Source: JBDRMV01 sp043825615
Lineage (GTDB): Bacteria > CG03
Direction: 5' to 3'
DNA: 64,000 bases
Assembly (NCBI GenBank): GCA_043825615.1
Contig: JBDRRS010000006.1
Coordinates: 21,816-85,815, forward strand
In this document: positions 9,324 through 17,419 of the stretch, piece by piece
How the letters are laid out: every line of letters starts with the position of its first letter
Numbering within the stretch: the stretch's first letter is position 1
Program-made: the position numbers and the translations under genes
The notes under the pieces: model-generated
Database searches by the model: none
Seen by the model: the letters and a program-made list of their open reading frames with translations, nothing else
Told to the model about the DNA's origin: nothing

Positions 9324-10952
9324 TTAATTTCCTTCCATTATCGCTTTTACATCTTCTGATACATTGATTATAGGTTTTATGTCAAATTTTTCAACAATAA
9401 ACTCAGTAATACCGGGAGAAAGAAATGCAGGTATGGTGGGACCTAAATGGATTTTCTTGAAACCAAGATAAAGCAGCGCAAGAAGCACCGCTACAGCTTT
9501 CTGTTCATACCAGGCAATATCAAACGATAAAGGCAGGTCATTAACATCGTCCAGTTCGAATACTTCTTTCAGTTTCAATGCAATTACCGCTAAAGAAAAA
9601 GAATCGTTGCATTGCCCCGCATCAAGCACTCTGGGTATTCCGTTGATATCGCCTAATTTTAATTTATTATAACGATATTTAGCGCATCCGGCAGTTAATA
9701 TTACGGTATCCTTTGGAAGATTCTCCGCTACCTCCGTAAAGTATTTTCTTGTCGGATGTCTTCCGTCACAGCCGGCCATAACAATGAAGCGCTTTATTGC
9801 GCCCGATTTTACGGCCTCGACAACTTTATCAGCTAAAGCCAATACCTGGTTATGAGCAAAACCGCCTGTAATTTCTCCTTCTTCTATCTGGACGGGAGGA
9901 GAGCATTTTTTTGCCAGTTCTATTACCTGGGAAAAATCTTTCTGTTTATTTTCTTTTCGATCCGGAATATGCTTGACTCCGGGATAACCTGCCATCCCTG
10001 TTGTAAATATCCTGTCTTTGTATGAATCCGTAACAGGAATTATACAGTTCGTGGTCATTATTATTGGGCCGTTAAATGATTCAAATTCTTTATTTTGATG
10101 CCACCATGCATTTCCGTAATTTCCCGCAAAATGCTCATGTTTTTTAAATTTGGGATAGTAATTAGCCGGAAGCATCTCACTGTGTGTATAAACATCGACT
10201 CCCGAACCTTCGGTCTGCCGGAGAAGTTCATCCATGTCTTTAAGATCATGACCTGAAATTAATATACCGGGATTGTTTTTTACGCCGATATTAACCTTTG
10301 TAATTTCAGGATTTCCATAGGCAGACGTATTTGCTTTATCCAGTAATTCCATTGCTTTTACTGCTGTCTCGCCCGCTTCAAGCACTAATCCTGTAAGTTC
10401 GTCCTCTGATAAATCTTTAGTTAGCGCAGCAAGACCTTTAATTAAAAATGAGAAGATTTTTTCATTATAATGGTCAAGCATAGCAGCATGGTCTGTGTAT
10501 GCGGCAATCCCTTTCATTCCATATAACAGCAGCGATTTTAAAGAACGTATATCTTCGTTTTTACTATAACTCAATATCCCAATCCGTGATGCTTTTTCTT
10601 TGAATTTTTCTTTTGAATCAGCAGTCCACTTTGCTGCATCGTGCTCAACTGCTTCATCCGAATCCGCTTTTAACTCGTCCCGTATCCGGACAGCTTTTAT
10701 TATTAATTCGGCTATTCTGTCTTCATCGAAATTGGCATTTGTGATAGTAGAGAATAAAGCCTGGCATATAAAAACGCCGTTTTCTTTATCAAGATTACTT
10801 TTTAGGTTCTCCGCATACAAGGCTATGCCCTGCAGAATATATATCAATAAATCCTGCAGATTAGCGGTTGTCTCATCTTTTCCGCATACCCCTCTATTTG
10901 TACAACCCGTATTTTTTACTGTTTCCTGACATTGATAACAGAACATACTCAT
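9324..10952 (-). CDS. hcp: Hydroxylamine reductase / hybrid cluster protein
   Basis: Hcp reduces hydroxylamine in vitro and acts in nitric-oxide detoxification and redox stress. The protein is 542 residues. The N-terminal cysteines are C5-X2-C8-X8-C17-X5-C23, the spacing of class I enzymes of strict anaerobes. Hybrid-cluster ligands are visible later in GGFAHNQV, MAGCDGRHPTR, TAGCAKYRYNK and DAGQCNDS. Class I also carries an extra helical insert of about 100 residues, present here (around residues 90-200). AAGGGGG lies about 6 nt before ATG 10952. An Hcr reductase gene is not seen nearby. Confidence 0.96.
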   Translation of the reverse strand: MSMFCYQCQETVKNTGCTNRGVCGKDETTANLQDLLIYILQGIALYAENLKSNLDKENGVFICQALFSTITNANFDEDRIAELIIKAVRIRDELKADSDEAVEHDAAKWTADSKEKFKEKASRIGILSYSKNEDIRSLKSLLLYGMKGIAAYTDHAAMLDHYNEKIFSFLIKGLAALTKDLSEDELTGLVLEAGETAVKAMELLDKANTSAYGNPEITKVNIGVKNNPGILISGHDLKDMDELLRQTEGSGVDVYTHSEMLPANYYPKFKKHEHFAGNYGNAWWHQNKEFESFNGPIIMTTNCIIPVTDSYKDRIFTTGMAGYPGVKHIPDRKENKQKDFSQVIELAKKCSPPVQIEEGEITGGFAHNQVLALADKVVEAVKSGAIKRFIVMAGCDGRHPTRKYFTEVAENLPKDTVILTAGCAKYRYNKLKLGDINGIPRVLDAGQCNDSFSLAVIALKLKEVFELDDVNDLPLSFDIAWYEQKAVAVLLALLYLGFKKIHLGPTIPAFLSPGITEFIVEKFDIKPIINVSEDVKAIMEGN

Positions 10953-11162
10953 AATATTCCCCCTTTGAATGATAATACATATTCCTTTATATTTTAATTT
11001 TTGTCAAATTTACGGAGTATATCTTTAATATCCGGAGAAACCTGATTCGGAGTGATTAGGTGCAACAAAGGCGCAGCGGGATCCTGAGTGAAGTCGAAAT
11101 GCTGAAGGGTCACCCGAAAGTCCGGATGTAGATTTTTTTGTTCTACAACTGAATTCCGGCGG

Positions 11163-11419
11163 TCATATTTTTTCAAACAGCATTAATATGCCTATGATAA
11201 TAAAAAGTATTCCGCCGCTGTATTTTATTAAATCGGGCTTTATATATTTAGCCGGAACGCTTCCGATAAGCACGGAATATACGCGGATACCGAGCCGAGC
11301 CACACCGTAAGCGGCTTCCCTGTTTTTGCGGTCATGCCAATCCCGACCAGCTGCGTCTTATCAGCCAGCTCTGCAAGAAATATAGCCCGGAATGTTGCTA
11401 TAAAAACTTTTAAATCCAT
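11163..11419 (-). pseudogene. Frameshifted GDT1/UPF0016 (TMEM165-like) cation exporter
   Basis: From ATG 11419 the frame reads FLAELADKTQL, the hallmark of GDT1/UPF0016 Mn2+/Ca2+ exporters, up to TVWLGSV. It then runs into a stop. In another frame the rest follows: VLIGSVPAKYIKPDLIKYSG and a final membrane helix ending LMLFEKI and TGA at 11163. The span is 257 nt, not a multiple of 3. It is also about 4 codons shorter than single-domain relatives, so a small deletion plus frameshift near 11290-11310 is likely. AGGAG 7 nt before the start is intact, so the damage looks recent, unless it is a sequencing error. It was the last gene of the ars operon. Confidence 0.72.
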
Positions 11420-11421
11420 AC

Positions 11422-12600
11422 TTATACTCCTTTAACTGTAAACCAATTTTTCGTATTCAGACATATCCTGACAAGCATCAGCATTACAGGGACTTCGATT
11501 AAAACACCTACGACTGTCGCAAGAGCCGCTCCTGAAGATAATCCAAAAAGCATTGTCGCTGTTGCTATGGCTACTTCAAAATGGTTGCTTGCTCCAATCA
11601 TGGCCGAAGGCGCAGCATCCTCATAATTAAACTTAAGTATTTTCGCCAGTCCGTACGTTATCCAGAATATCAGGTTGGTCTGTATGAATAACGGAATCGC
11701 TATCCAGAGAATTGTCAAAGGTTTTGAAAGGATGATATCGCCTTTAAATGAGAACAGCAGAACCAGCGTTATCAATAGAGCGGATATTGAAACAGGGGTC
11801 AACAGGTGGAAGAATTTTTCTTTAAACCATTCCTCTCCCTTTGATTTTATAATCATTCTTCTGGAAAAATATCCTGCTGCCAGCGGCAATGCGACATATA
11901 TTGCAATTGATAAAAGCAATGCCTGCCAGGGAACAGGGAGCCTTCCGACGCCAAGAAGAAATCCTCCCAGCAGCCCGTACAGCACCAGCATCGTCAGCGA
12001 ATTTATTGCGACCATTACCAATGTATGTCCGTCATTGCCTTTAGCAAGATAACCCCAGACCAAAACCATAGCGGTACAGGGCGCTATTCCGAGCAGAATA
12101 CATCCGGCGAGATAACTTCGCCATAACGGTATTTCGAGCATTTTAATGCCGTTCTGCATTATAACCGTACCGGCTCCGTGAATCGAACCGGCTGCCCAGT
12201 CCGCCGCGCCGGGCGGAAGTTTCACAATATCCGTTGCATCGGCGCCGATAAATTTCTTAAAAAGAAATCCCAGAAAGAAAACGGCAATCGCATACATCGT
12301 AAACGGTTTTACAGCCCAGTTTGCAAAAAGAGTAAGTAAAACAGGTTTCGGTGTTTTGCCGGCCCGGACTACTTCCGTAAAATCTATTTTCACCATAATA
12401 GGATACATCATGAAAAAAAGACAAATCGCAATGGGAATAGAAACAACGGGAGCCTCGCCGACATATATTGCAAGACCGTCGAGAAATTTTGCCATACCGG
12501 GCAGCATCTTCCCTAAAACTATTCCGCCGGCAATACACAAAAGCACCCATAATGTCAGGTATTTTTCAAAAAAACTTATTCCTCTTTTTTCGTTACTCAT
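11422..12600 (-). CDS. ACR3-family arsenite efflux transporter
   Basis: A 10-helix inner-membrane protein of 392 residues that pumps arsenite out of the cell. ACR3 features are visible: FFEKYLTLWVLLCIAGG at the start, a cysteine-containing helix (GIAPCTAMVLVWGYL) matching the essential Cys region, and GASNHFEVAIATA near the end. It belongs to the bile acid/arsenite/riboflavin transporter superfamily and is unrelated to ArsB of E. coli. It lies in the ars operon 12 nt after the CcdA gene and just ahead of the broken GDT1 gene. Confidence 0.95.
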   Translation of the reverse strand: MSNEKRGISFFEKYLTLWVLLCIAGGIVLGKMLPGMAKFLDGLAIYVGEAPVVSIPIAICLFFMMYPIMVKIDFTEVVRAGKTPKPVLLTLFANWAVKPFTMYAIAVFFLGFLFKKFIGADATDIVKLPPGAADWAAGSIHGAGTVIMQNGIKMLEIPLWRSYLAGCILLGIAPCTAMVLVWGYLAKGNDGHTLVMVAINSLTMLVLYGLLGGFLLGVGRLPVPWQALLLSIAIYVALPLAAGYFSRRMIIKSKGEEWFKEKFFHLLTPVSISALLITLVLLFSFKGDIILSKPLTILWIAIPLFIQTNLIFWITYGLAKILKFNYEDAAPSAMIGASNHFEVAIATATMLFGLSSGAALATVVGVLIEVPVMLMLVRICLNTKNWFTVKGV

Positions 12601-12612
12601 GTTTGAACCTCT

Positions 12613-13317
12613 CTATACACAACTGTAAATTAAATATATTCCGCCCAGGATAACCAGAATTCCGCACAGTTTTTTAAGAATTATTGCGCCTCTTGATTTT
12701 TCGTTCCAGTCCAGATAATGCTGTACCACTTCGGTAAATGTTCCCGCAAACACAATGACAGAACAATGACCGGCTGCATAAGAAAAAACAAGAGATACCG
12801 CAAATAAAATATTTTTTGAAGCGACCGTATAAACCACGCCCAGCATGGGCGCCATATAAGCAAATGTGCAGGGGCCTAAAGCAACGCCGAAAATCAAACC
12901 CATAACAAAAGCCGCCCAGGGACCTTTTTTCCTGAAACCGGGCTGGCTTGCTTTCCCGAGAAACGGGAGCGGTATTATCTCCAGCAGATGAAGCCCTATG
13001 ATAAAGAAAATTACAGCGACGAAATAATTGCCGGTCCTGCCGATATCTCCGAGCATTCTTCCAAGCAAGCCGGTTATAATGCCTATTACGGCAATTGTAA
13101 TCAGTATGCCGGCTGAAAAAAGCAAAGATATCCGGAAAGCGCGCTTCGTTGGAATCTTTCCCTGACCGTTTATAAACCCGACGATAAGAGGGATACCGGC
13201 CAGATGGCAGGGACTCAATAGTATGCTTAGTATTCCCCAGATAAACGAACCCGCAATCGCCATTGCTGCCGATGAATGCAGAGTTTGGGAAAGCCATTCA
13301 AAGAGCGTCCGCAGCAT
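12613..13317 (-). CDS. CcdA-type transmembrane thiol-electron transporter
   Basis: A six-helix membrane protein of 234 residues of the CcdA/DsbD-beta family, which carries electrons from cytoplasmic thioredoxin across the membrane. The two key cysteines appear in SPCHLAGIPL (helix 1 region) and GPCTFAYMAP (helix 4 region), in symmetric halves. Its start overlaps the stop of the thioredoxin-like lipoprotein by 1 bp. This coupling suggests it keeps that lipoprotein reduced. CcdA-thioredoxin pairs recur in ars operons of anaerobes; the exact substrate is inferred. Confidence 0.88.
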   Translation of the reverse strand: MLRTLFEWLSQTLHSSAAMAIAGSFIWGILSILLSPCHLAGIPLIVGFINGQGKIPTKRAFRISLLFSAGILITIAVIGIITGLLGRMLGDIGRTGNYFVAVIFFIIGLHLLEIIPLPFLGKASQPGFRKKGPWAAFVMGLIFGVALGPCTFAYMAPMLGVVYTVASKNILFAVSLVFSYAAGHCSVIVFAGTFTEVVQHYLDWNEKSRGAIILKKLCGILVILGGIYLIYSCV

Positions 13318-13793
13318 TACTTTACGCCCTGCATTTTCAAAATTTTGACCAGTTCTTCTTTTGGGAAATACCCCGTGTGCCTGTAATATTCATTCCCGTT
13401 TTTGTCAAGAAAAACCTGTGTCGGAATCGCCTTTATACTGTATTTCTGCGCGTAAGGCCTTCCTGCTGGTTTCCACACATCATAAAAAATAACTTTCACC
13501 TGACCCGCATACTCTTTTTCTATTTCATCCATTACCGGCTGCATCATCTTGCAGGGAATACATCCGACCGAACCGAGTTCTACAAAAGTTACTTTAATTT
13601 CTTCCTTATTTGTTTCTGAAACGGCGGCTCCGGCGCTTTTAATTATTTGACTTTTTTTACTGCTTTTAACCTCCTGCTTTTCAGTACTCTGCTCTTTTTC
13701 TTCCGATTTTGTATCTTCCCCGGAATTATTTTCGGGAATCCTGCATGCGCCGATCGAAAGAATCATTAAAATTAATGCTAATTTTTTATTCAT
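13317..13793 (-). CDS. Thioredoxin-like lipoprotein (CIPC active site)
   Basis: An exported thiol-redox protein of 158 residues. The N-terminus is a lipoprotein signal (LILMILSIGAC). A ~50-residue charged linker rich in K, E and S follows, then a thioredoxin fold with active site GCIPCKMM and a cis-proline segment (IKAIPTQVF). It should be lipid-anchored outside the inner membrane and reduced by the adjacent CcdA. Its ATG overlaps the stop of the small thioredoxin by 4 bp. A role in keeping metal/arsenic-exposed thiols reduced is inferred from context. Confidence 0.88.
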   Translation of the reverse strand: MNKKLALILMILSIGACRIPENNSGEDTKSEEKEQSTEKQEVKSSKKSQIIKSAGAAVSETNKEEIKVTFVELGSVGCIPCKMMQPVMDEIEKEYAGQVKVIFYDVWKPAGRPYAQKYSIKAIPTQVFLDKNGNEYYRHTGYFPKEELVKILKMQGVK

Positions 13794-14020
13794 GAGATGA
13801 TGCTTTTTATTTCTTCTTTACTCAAAAGTTTTCCTGACTCTTTTACTTCGCCGTTAACCACAAGAGCGGGAGTAAGCATTACGCCGTATTTCATTATCTC
13901 GTTTATCTTTGTTACTTTGATAATTTCTGCAGCAATACCAATCTCTTTTACCGCTTCCTCTGCATTCTGTGTGAGCTTTTTACACTTCGGACAGCCCGTT
14001 CCGAGTATCTCAATTTTCAC
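13790..14020 (-). CDS. Small thioredoxin/glutaredoxin-like protein (redox-active disulfide protein 2 type)
   Basis: A 76-residue cytoplasmic protein with active site GCPKCKKL near the N-terminus and a cis-proline segment (MLTPALVVNG). It belongs to the MTH895/TM0996-like group that often sits beside ArsP-type permeases. The start is GTG at 14020, chosen because GAGGGGG lies 7 nt upstream. It ends in a 4-bp overlap with the lipoprotein gene. It may pass electrons to CcdA or to an arsenate-reduction step, but this is inference. Confidence 0.88.
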   Translation of the reverse strand: MKIEILGTGCPKCKKLTQNAEEAVKEIGIAAEIIKVTKINEIMKYGVMLTPALVVNGEVKESGKLLSKEEIKSIIS

Positions 14021-14031
14021 GATTTTCCCCC

Positions 14032-15201
14032 TCAGCCGAATAAATTTCCGTAAACGATTCCGCTGATTGCCGCCATTATTACGACAAGAGCAATATACAC
14101 CAATGTTTTTTTTGTACCCAGAATACTCCTTATAACAAGCATATTCGGCAAACTTAAAGCCGGTCCGGCAAGAAGCAGCGCAAGGGCAGGGCCTTTCCCC
14201 ATTCCGGCGCCGAGCAAGCCCTGCAGTATCGGGACTTCCGTTAATGTCGCAAAATACATCAGAGCGCCTGATACTGATGCGAATAAATTTGCCCGTATAC
14301 TGTTGCCGCCCACAAGGTTTTGTATCCAGCTTTCGGGTATCAGCGCCTGATGGCCGGGACGGCCCAGAAGAAAGCCCGCAACAAGCACGCCGCCGAACAA
14401 AAGAGGCAGTATCTGTTTTGCGAATCCCCAGGTAGATTCTGTCCAGGATTTCAGTTCGTCTTTACTGAACCATTTATATAACACGCCTGCCAGAAGCAAA
14501 AGGAACGCTCCGGTTATGTACCATTTGATATTATAAAAGGTCTGCCAGAGTTTTATGTTTTCATCTCTGCTCCAGTTCGCAAAAACAAGTATTGCCGCCA
14601 TTACGCCGAAATATAATGCCATAAGCCAGAGAGGTTTGTCTTTTGAATCTTCAATGCCCGTATTAAAATCGCCTGTGTCTTGCCTGTTTTTTTCATCTTT
14701 ACGGAATATAAGATGCATGGAAAGACCGATGACAATTGAAAATATTATTGCGCCGACCGCTCTTGCAATACCAAGCTGTAATCCGAGAACTCTTGCCGTA
14801 AGGATAATCGCAAGCACATTGATTGCGGGTCCGGAATACAGGAATGCGGTCGCCGGGCCTATTCCCGCACCCCTTGAGTATATTCCCGCAAAAAGCGGAA
14901 GAACCGTGCACGAGCATACCGCAAGGATCGCCCCTGAAACAGAAGCGACGGAATATGAAAGAACTTTATTTGCTTTTGCGCCGAAATACTTTATCACCGA
15001 CTGCCGGCTTACGAAATTGGATATTGCCCCTGCGATAAAAAAAGCCGGGACAAGACAAAGTAGAACGTGCTGCCGGGCATATTCCTGAAGCAGCATCAGC
15101 GCCTCAAATACCGGCCCGGACAATCTTAATGATTCAAATGGAGCGTAATACGCAATTAAGAAAACGGCAAGTATAGATATAAATTTGTGTTTTTCTTTCA
15201 T
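14032..15201 (-). CDS. ArsP/DUF318-type permease
   Basis: A polytopic inner-membrane permease of 389 residues with two related halves separated by a charged cytoplasmic loop (around residues 170-190). The signature CSCTVLPLFAGIY, followed by GPATAFLYSGPAIN, matches the ArsP_1/DUF318 permeases. Some of these export organoarsenicals and others divalent metals. The second half repeats it as LLAGPALSLPN. It is the first structural gene after arsR (2 nt gap), which supports a role in arsenic or metal efflux. Confidence 0.88.
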   Translation of the reverse strand: MKEKHKFISILAVFLIAYYAPFESLRLSGPVFEALMLLQEYARQHVLLCLVPAFFIAGAISNFVSRQSVIKYFGAKANKVLSYSVASVSGAILAVCSCTVLPLFAGIYSRGAGIGPATAFLYSGPAINVLAIILTARVLGLQLGIARAVGAIIFSIVIGLSMHLIFRKDEKNRQDTGDFNTGIEDSKDKPLWLMALYFGVMAAILVFANWSRDENIKLWQTFYNIKWYITGAFLLLLAGVLYKWFSKDELKSWTESTWGFAKQILPLLFGGVLVAGFLLGRPGHQALIPESWIQNLVGGNSIRANLFASVSGALMYFATLTEVPILQGLLGAGMGKGPALALLLAGPALSLPNMLVIRSILGTKKTLVYIALVVIMAAISGIVYGNLFG

Positions 15202-15202
15202 A

Positions 15203-15538
15203 TCATTTGCCGCAGTTCTCTCTTATTCTGCCTTTCTTGCATTGTTTCAGATTTTTCAAATCAGACATTGATATCTTGATATCGTCCAGCAAACCTTTAA
15301 CAATGCCCGATTTTAAAGCATCCGGTTTTGCCGAATAGATAATCCATTTACCGTCTCTTTTCCCGACTGCAAGTCCGGCGCCGGTAAGTTTTTTCATTAT
15401 ATGCGATATCCTTGCCTGCTTCATATTAAGGATATTCACAAGTTCACATACGCATAAATTCCCGTTGATTAGCAGCAGGAATATTCTCATCCTCGTTTCT
15501 TCAGATAATGCATCGAGTATCTTTATTGTCTTCTTCAT
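15203..15538 (-). CDS. arsR: ArsR-family metalloregulatory repressor
   Basis: A winged-helix repressor of 111 residues. The metal-binding box in helix 3 reads NLCVCELVNIL, with C29 and C31 matching the As(III)-sensing ELCVCDL box. The recognition helix follows (NMKQARISHIMKKL) and then the wing (GKRDGKWIIYS). Two more cysteines sit near the C-terminus (QCKKGRIRENC). Arsenite binding should release it from the palindrome at 15562-15579, which overlaps its own promoter. GGGG lies about 8 nt before ATG 15538. Confidence 0.95.
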   Translation of the reverse strand: MKKTIKILDALSEETRMRIFLLLINGNLCVCELVNILNMKQARISHIMKKLTGAGLAVGKRDGKWIIYSAKPDALKSGIVKGLLDDIKISMSDLKNLKQCKKGRIRENCGK

Positions 15539-15561
15539 ATTATATACCCCGGTTTCTCAGT

Positions 15562-15593
15562 AACATATTACAATATGTTAATATGTATGTCAA
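15562..15593 (-). promoter_or_regulatory. ars operon promoter overlapping an ArsR-type palindromic operator
   Basis: On the minus strand TTGACA (15588-15593) and TAATAT (15565-15570) are 17 nt apart. The palindrome AACATATT-AC-AATATGTT at 15562-15579 covers the -10 box and half of the spacer. A repressor bound there would block RNA polymerase. The first gene behind it is arsR, so autoregulation is the simple reading. The site sequence itself has not been shown to bind ArsR. Confidence 0.82.
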
Positions 15594-15801
15594 CAATATA
15601 TCTCTTTACGGGAAAAACCGGTTCTTTTTTCTTGCGCCTGTGGCATCCGGACCTGCGGCGCGGGGTTTACCGGATGTAAAATCTGTAAAAAGAGTCAGCC
15701 GTAAGGTTTGATACAAAATTTTATATTACGATGAAGTATGACTCAAAATGAAATCTTCAACCGGATTCAAATACAGAAAATAGGGAATGTCCCGTTTCCT
15801 G

Positions 15802-16008
15802 CTATTGGTCTTTTTTGTCCGGATCGAAATTTTCTATGTTTAAAAATTTTTCCGCCTCTTCCAGGCGTTTCCTCAACTGGGAAATTTTATCCAGCAGTTT
15901 CGGAATGGAGAATTGCGTGTCTTTGCTTGTTTTTTCTATGGCATTAACCCGAAGATCCAGCCACAGAAACATCAACAGGAAACAGGCAATCACCAGTATC
16001 AGAATCAT
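15802..16008 (-). CDS. Small single-helix membrane protein with coiled coil
   Basis: A 68-residue protein of unknown function. Residues 1-19 are a membrane helix (ILILVIACFLLMFLWL). A charged helix with heptad spacing (about 22-58) and an acidic tail follow. I count it as real because GGAGGTG stands 5 nt before ATG 16008 and it follows the antiporter gene by 18 nt on the same strand. It may be an accessory subunit of that antiporter, but nothing in the sequence proves it. Confidence 0.6.
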   Translation of the reverse strand: MILILVIACFLLMFLWLDLRVNAIEKTSKDTQFSIPKLLDKISQLRKRLEEAEKFLNIENFDPDKKDQ

Positions 16009-16026
16009 TATGACACCTCCATTTGC

Positions 16027-16974
16027 TCAGGCGGGCATTAAAAACCTGAAATTGAACGCGATATAAACGGCGTACGTAAACAGCGCAATCAGCGCCTTCA
16101 GTTTTGACGGGATTTTTTTCAGCCAGATGAGAAGCATGAGTTCTCCGAGAATAAAAGCCATCCATCCGAAAATGTGCTTTGAATTTTCAACCGCAACGGG
16201 TCTTATGAGCGATGCCAGACCGAGCAGCAGGTAGAGGTTAAGCGCCTGCGAGCCGACGAGTTCTCCGACGGCAATCCCTATTTTTCCCTGTTTCGTGGCG
16301 CTTATGGAAGTTGCGATTTCGGGTATTGAAGTGCCCACTGCAATCAGGGTTATGCCTATTATGATTTCAGGGATTCCGATTTTTTCGGCAAAGGATGTTG
16401 CGGAAACGACCAGAAATTTTGAAGCAATCACCAGCGCAGCCAGGCCGCAGAATAATTTGACAAGGACCACCCATATTTTCCCCTCGGGGGCGGGGACCTC
16501 CGCAAACTTTTTGCTGATGCGCGAATTGACAAACAAATAGAGAATGACCGCGGCAATCAGCGCCAGGCCCTTAAGCGAGGAAACGCCGTTGTGCAGAAAA
16601 AACATCATTACCGCCGCTCCGCCGGCGAGAAACAGCCCGTTTACAAGACAGAATCTGCTTCCCAGCGCCTTCATATCCGCCGGTGCTTCATCGGGTTTTA
16701 ACAGCCAGAAGATAACCGCCATCGCCAGACCGGCGTTGCATGCGATGCTCCCTGTTGCGTTTCCGACCACGACGCCGGGATGCCTCATATAGGAAGCGAT
16801 TGCCGTTACGAATATCTCGGGGGCTGAGGTGCAGAGGCCCACGAGGACGAGCCCTATGAAAACGGGGGGAATGCCGTAATGCGCGGCAATGCGGCTTGAA
16901 CTGCTTACGAGAATGTCGGCCGACTTAAAGATAAAAAAGAAACAAACGGCAATTATCAGAATGTCGCCGATCAC
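16027..16974 (-). CDS. Second CaCA-family cation antiporter
   Basis: An inner-membrane antiporter of 315 residues with two alpha repeats: GLCTSAPEIFVTAIAS then NATGSIACN, and AVGTSIPEIATSISA then ELVGSQALN. In the first half the usual GTS reads CTS and GSNIFN reads GSIACN, so it has diverged from the copy at 7685-8653. The start is GTG 16974, which overlaps the upstream TGA in GTGA; the longer frame to 17070 would run deep into the neighbour. The transported cation is unknown. Confidence 0.85.
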   Translation of the reverse strand: MIGDILIIAVCFFFIFKSADILVSSSSRIAAHYGIPPVFIGLVLVGLCTSAPEIFVTAIASYMRHPGVVVGNATGSIACNAGLAMAVIFWLLKPDEAPADMKALGSRFCLVNGLFLAGGAAVMMFFLHNGVSSLKGLALIAAVILYLFVNSRISKKFAEVPAPEGKIWVVLVKLFCGLAALVIASKFLVVSATSFAEKIGIPEIIIGITLIAVGTSIPEIATSISATKQGKIGIAVGELVGSQALNLYLLLGLASLIRPVAVENSKHIFGWMAFILGELMLLIWLKKIPSKLKALIALFTYAVYIAFNFRFLMPA

Positions 16975-17417
16975 TCTTGCGCCGCCGCTGAATTGTCCCA
17001 GAGTTTTTTTGCGATTGCCATTTTTTCTTCCGCCAGACGCACATATTTTGAGCGCGGGGGCTGAAAGCACTCAACGGTTGTCTGAAACCAGAAATAAGCG
17101 TTTTTCGCGTCGTTGTCTTCCATCTGCATTTTATACTGCATTTCAATGGCTTTTTTCAGGATTTCATTTTCGCTTTTTTCTCCGGCGGGAATCTTATGGA
17201 GCCGTTCTTTCAGCCACTTGTCCAGGAAGTTCTTTTTTAACTGCGGTTCTTCAAACCATTCTAAATATTGAACCCCTTTGAGATACGAAGACCTTGCCCG
17301 GAGATAAACGTCCGTATAAACAATCAGGTTAATCAGAATGTAAACGCCGAGAACCGTTAAAATGACTTTCAGGAATTTCTTTTCTTTTTTTCCTGTTTTC
17401 TTTGCAGGTGGTTCCAT
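16971..17417 (-). CDS. Single-pass membrane protein, unknown family, downstream of MoxR
   Basis: A 148-residue protein I do not recognise. It has a basic, lysine-rich N-terminus, one membrane helix (about residues 16-36, VILTVLGVYILINLIVY) and a helical domain outside. That domain has aromatic and TPR-like features (NAYFWFQTTVECF, KYVRLAEEKMAIAKKLW). The start is ATG 17417, 2 nt after the MoxR stop. MoxR ATPases often work with membrane partners, so it may be a dedicated partner, but no VWA or DUF58 domain is present. Confidence 0.65.
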   Translation of the reverse strand: MEPPAKKTGKKEKKFLKVILTVLGVYILINLIVYTDVYLRARSSYLKGVQYLEWFEEPQLKKNFLDKWLKERLHKIPAGEKSENEILKKAIEMQYKMQMEDNDAKNAYFWFQTTVECFQPPRSKYVRLAEEKMAIAKKLWDNSAAAQE

Positions 17418-17419
17418 AA

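Noticed and set aside
10994..11176. 60-codon frame downstream of the broken GDT1 gene
   Set aside because: It starts inside the GDT1 remnant with TTG and reads through a repeat-like segment (GATCCTGAGTGAAGTCGA type) that gives non-protein-like sequence; no SD.
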